Below, piece by piece: positions 62,514 through 64,000 of a stretch of 64,000 bases of DNA; within the stretch, counting starts at the first letter, position 1; the number at the start of each line of letters is the position of its first letter. The notes beneath the pieces are model-generated. The model did not search any database and was not told the DNA's origin. It was given only the letters and a program-made list of their open reading frames with translations. A program made the translations under genes and the position numbers. The stretch is taken from positions 1,984,001 to 2,048,000 of the forward strand of contig NZ_CP151273.1 in assembly GCF_038237375.1 (NCBI RefSeq). Reading direction: 5' to 3'. The DNA is from Alcaligenes sp. SDU_A2 (GTDB lineage Bacteria > Pseudomonadota > Gammaproteobacteria > Burkholderiales > Burkholderiaceae_B).

Positions 62514-62978
62514 ATGAGCATTGTTGATAACCGCAAGGCAACCCACGAATACTTCATCGAAGAGCGCTTCGAGGCCGGGCTGGTACTGGAAGGCTGGGAA
62601 GTCAAGGCGATCCGGGCCGGCCATGTGCAGCTCAAAGAAAGCTATGTCATTGTGCGCGACGGCGAACTATACGTACTGGGCATGCACGTCAGCGCCTTGC
62701 CGACCGCCTCCACCCATATCCGCCCGGACGCCACGCGCACGCGCAAACTGCTGCTCAGGGCCGAGGAGATCCGCAAGCTGATCGGTAAAGTCGAGCAGCG
62801 CGGCTATACCCTGGTTCCTCTGAACCTGCATTACAAAAAGGGCCGCATCAAACTGGACTTCGGCCTGGGCCGGGGAAAGAAGCTGCACGACAAGCGCGAC
62901 GTCTCCCGCGACAAAGACTGGAAGCGCGAACAGGAACGCCTGATGAAGCACGACACCCGCCGCAAGGCCCACGAATAA
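62514..62978 (+). CDS. smpB: SsrA-binding protein SmpB
   Basis: 154 residues, normal length. Asn-Arg-Lys-Ala-Thr-His-Glu-Tyr-Phe near the start, Leu-Glu-Gly-Trp-Glu-Val-Lys and the basic C-terminal tail with Lys-Lys-Leu-His-Asp-Lys-Arg. It delivers tmRNA to stalled ribosomes. A 20-base perfect palindrome follows the stop. The tmRNA gene itself is not seen in this window. Confidence 0.97.
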   Translation: MSIVDNRKATHEYFIEERFEAGLVLEGWEVKAIRAGHVQLKESYVIVRDGELYVLGMHVSALPTASTHIRPDATRTRKLLLRAEEIRKLIGKVEQRGYTLVPLNLHYKKGRIKLDFGLGRGKKLHDKRDVSRDKDWKREQERLMKHDTRRKAHE

Positions 62979-62998
62979 AACGGGCCGATCGGCCCGTT
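62979..62998. terminator. Palindrome after smpB, probable bidirectional terminator
   Basis: AACGGGCCGA and TCGGCCCGTT are perfect complements; on the plus strand GTATCTTTT follows. It sits between convergent smpB and ndh. Confidence 0.6.
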
Positions 62999-63011
62999 GT
63001 ATCTTTTGTAA

Positions 63012-64000
63012 TTAGTGTAATTTAACACGAGGTGCGGCCCGCTTGCTGAGCAAACGCCCCAGCGCCAGTGTGCCGGTGCGCAGCACGCCCAGCACCGCCA
63101 TGTAGTGCATCAGGTGCAGGCTCATGTACATGATGCGCGCAAGCAGGCCCTCGACAAACCAGCTTTTGCCCGACAGCACGCCCATCAGGCTGCCCACGCC
63201 ACGGCTGTGCCCAACTGACACCAGCGAGCCGTAGTCCTTGAACACAAACGGCGTATCGTCCAGCTCCTGACCCTGAATCAGCGCCCCCAGGCGCTTGCGC
63301 AGGTAATTGGCCTGTTGATGTGCCACCTGCGCGCGGGCGGGCAAGAAACCGCCTGTTTCATCTCCCCACGGCACTTGCGCGCAATCGCCCAGAACCAAAA
63401 TATGCGGATCAGGCGTGCGCAGACAGCGGTCAGCCACCAACTGATTGATGCGGTTGACGGGCAGGCCCAACTGTGCCAGAAAGGCCGGCGCTTCGATTCC
63501 TGCCGCCCACACGCACAGATCGCTGGGAAACTGCGTCCCGTTGGCGTCTTCGATATGATCGGACTCGATGCGACTAACCCGCACCGAGGTGCGCACCGTG
63601 ACGCCGCGTTGCTCAAGCAAGTGCTGTGCCGTGGCCGACAATTTGGGCGGCAAGGCCGACAAAATACGTTCTGCCCCTTCCAATAAGGTAATGCGCACTT
63701 CCCGTTCGGCCTCGTTGGCCGGAATGCCATAAAAGCTTAGGTCGGCGCTGGCTTCCAGCAGCTCAGCCGCCAGCTCCACGCCGGTTGCCCCGCCCCCCAC
63801 AATGTTGATGTACAGGGCCGAGCCTTGTTCGCGGTCGCCGCGCCGGCTGGCGCTGATCAATTGATTTAACAATTTCAGGCGAAAACGCTCGGCCTGATGC
63901 GTGGAATCCAACGCAATCGCATGCTCGCGAGCCCCCTGCGTATTGAAAAAATTGGATTTGCTGCCCACTGCCATGACCAGCATATCGTAGGACAGTTCGC
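63012..64000 (-). CDS. ndh: Type II NADH:quinone oxidoreductase, C-terminal part (gene cut by window end)
   Basis: The frame runs from the right edge to the stop at 63012, about 329 residues; codons upstream of 63983 keep reading (Glu-Leu-Ser-Tyr-Asp-Met-Leu-Val), so the true start is outside. NAD-binding motif Gly-Gly-Gly-Ala-Thr-Gly-Val-Glu-Leu-Ala, Leu-Gly-Asp-Cys-Ala-Gln-Val and a hydrophobic C-terminal region for membrane attachment. It oxidises NADH without proton pumping. Confidence 0.9.
   Translation of the reverse strand, partial: ELSYDMLVMAVGSKSNFFNTQGAREHAIALDSTHQAERFRLKLLNQLISASRRGDREQGSALYINIVGGGATGVELAAELLEASADLSFYGIPANEAEREVRITLLEGAERILSALPPKLSATAQHLLEQRGVTVRTSVRVSRIESDHIEDANGTQFPSDLCVWAAGIEAPAFLAQLGLPVNRINQLVADRCLRTPDPHILVLGDCAQVPWGDETGGFLPARAQVAHQQANYLRKRLGALIQGQELDDTPFVFKDYGSLVSVGHSRGVGSLMGVLSGKSWFVEGLLARIMYMSLHLMHYMAVLGVLRTGTLALGRLLSKRAAPRVKLH

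Noticed and set aside
1-64000. CRISPR arrays, rRNA or tRNA genes
   Set aside because: No regularly spaced repeats and no recognisable tRNA or rRNA sequence were found by eye.

Overview
The window looks like a chromosomal segment of a betaproteobacterium, most probably Alcaligenaceae (Alcaligenes-like). The evidence is moderately high GC, Bug/TctC solute-binding and DUF4148 proteins, many LysR regulators, KfrA, a polyphosphate:AMP phosphotransferase, and an mltG-holB-tatD neighbourhood. No rRNA, tRNA or CRISPR array was recognised. The identification is from gene content only.

Layout. 0-2.2 kb: NfeD/slipin membrane pair and a PQQ-type sugar dehydrogenase. 2.2-7.6 kb: a four-gene, translationally coupled metal-chelate uptake operon (TonB receptor, ATPase, binding lipoprotein, permease) behind a Zur-like operator. 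8-9 kb: universal stress protein and cytochrome c flanking an FNR/ANR box. 9.5-13 kb: MFS transporter, ankyrin protein, LysR and DUF4148 protein. 13.1-14.0 kb: a complete 877-bp non-autonomous Tn3-family element (38-bp inverted repeats, 5-bp target duplication) carrying a grpB-type gene and an internally deleted tnpA. 14.0-16.6 kb: copA with a CueR-type promoter. 16.7-19.8 kb: ytoQ, a tyrosine recombinase and a divergent KfrA-like protein. 20-25.5 kb: LysR and a Bug/CoA-transferase/aldehyde dehydrogenase/enoyl-CoA hydratase operon. 25.7-33.5 kb: isochorismatase-like hydrolase and LysR, multicopper oxidase, purT, pap, DUF2239. 33.8-39.5 kb: TetR operon divergent from an RND efflux pair.

39.7-45.6 kb is a visibly AT-rich island. 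It encodes, on one strand, a flavin-dependent halogenase-like enzyme, an isocyanide (isonitrile) synthase, an Fe(II)/2-oxoglutarate oxygenase, a cation/proton antiporter and a TetR regulator; a small XRE regulator is divergent. This is a candidate biosynthetic cluster for a possibly halogenated aryl-isonitrile and is the strongest candidate for an undescribed system. It lies next to a diverged tyrosine recombinase (46.3-47.4 kb).

47.7-64 kb is mostly housekeeping: lipoprotein, cytochrome b561 with two YceI proteins, ArsC-like reductase, GST, DUF3298 lipoprotein, ankyrin protein, tatD, holB, a phage-type deoxynucleotide monophosphate kinase in the place where tmk often lies, mltG, ygfZ, a valine-degradation operon, rnfH/ratA, smpB and the 3' part of a type II NADH dehydrogenase gene cut by the window end.
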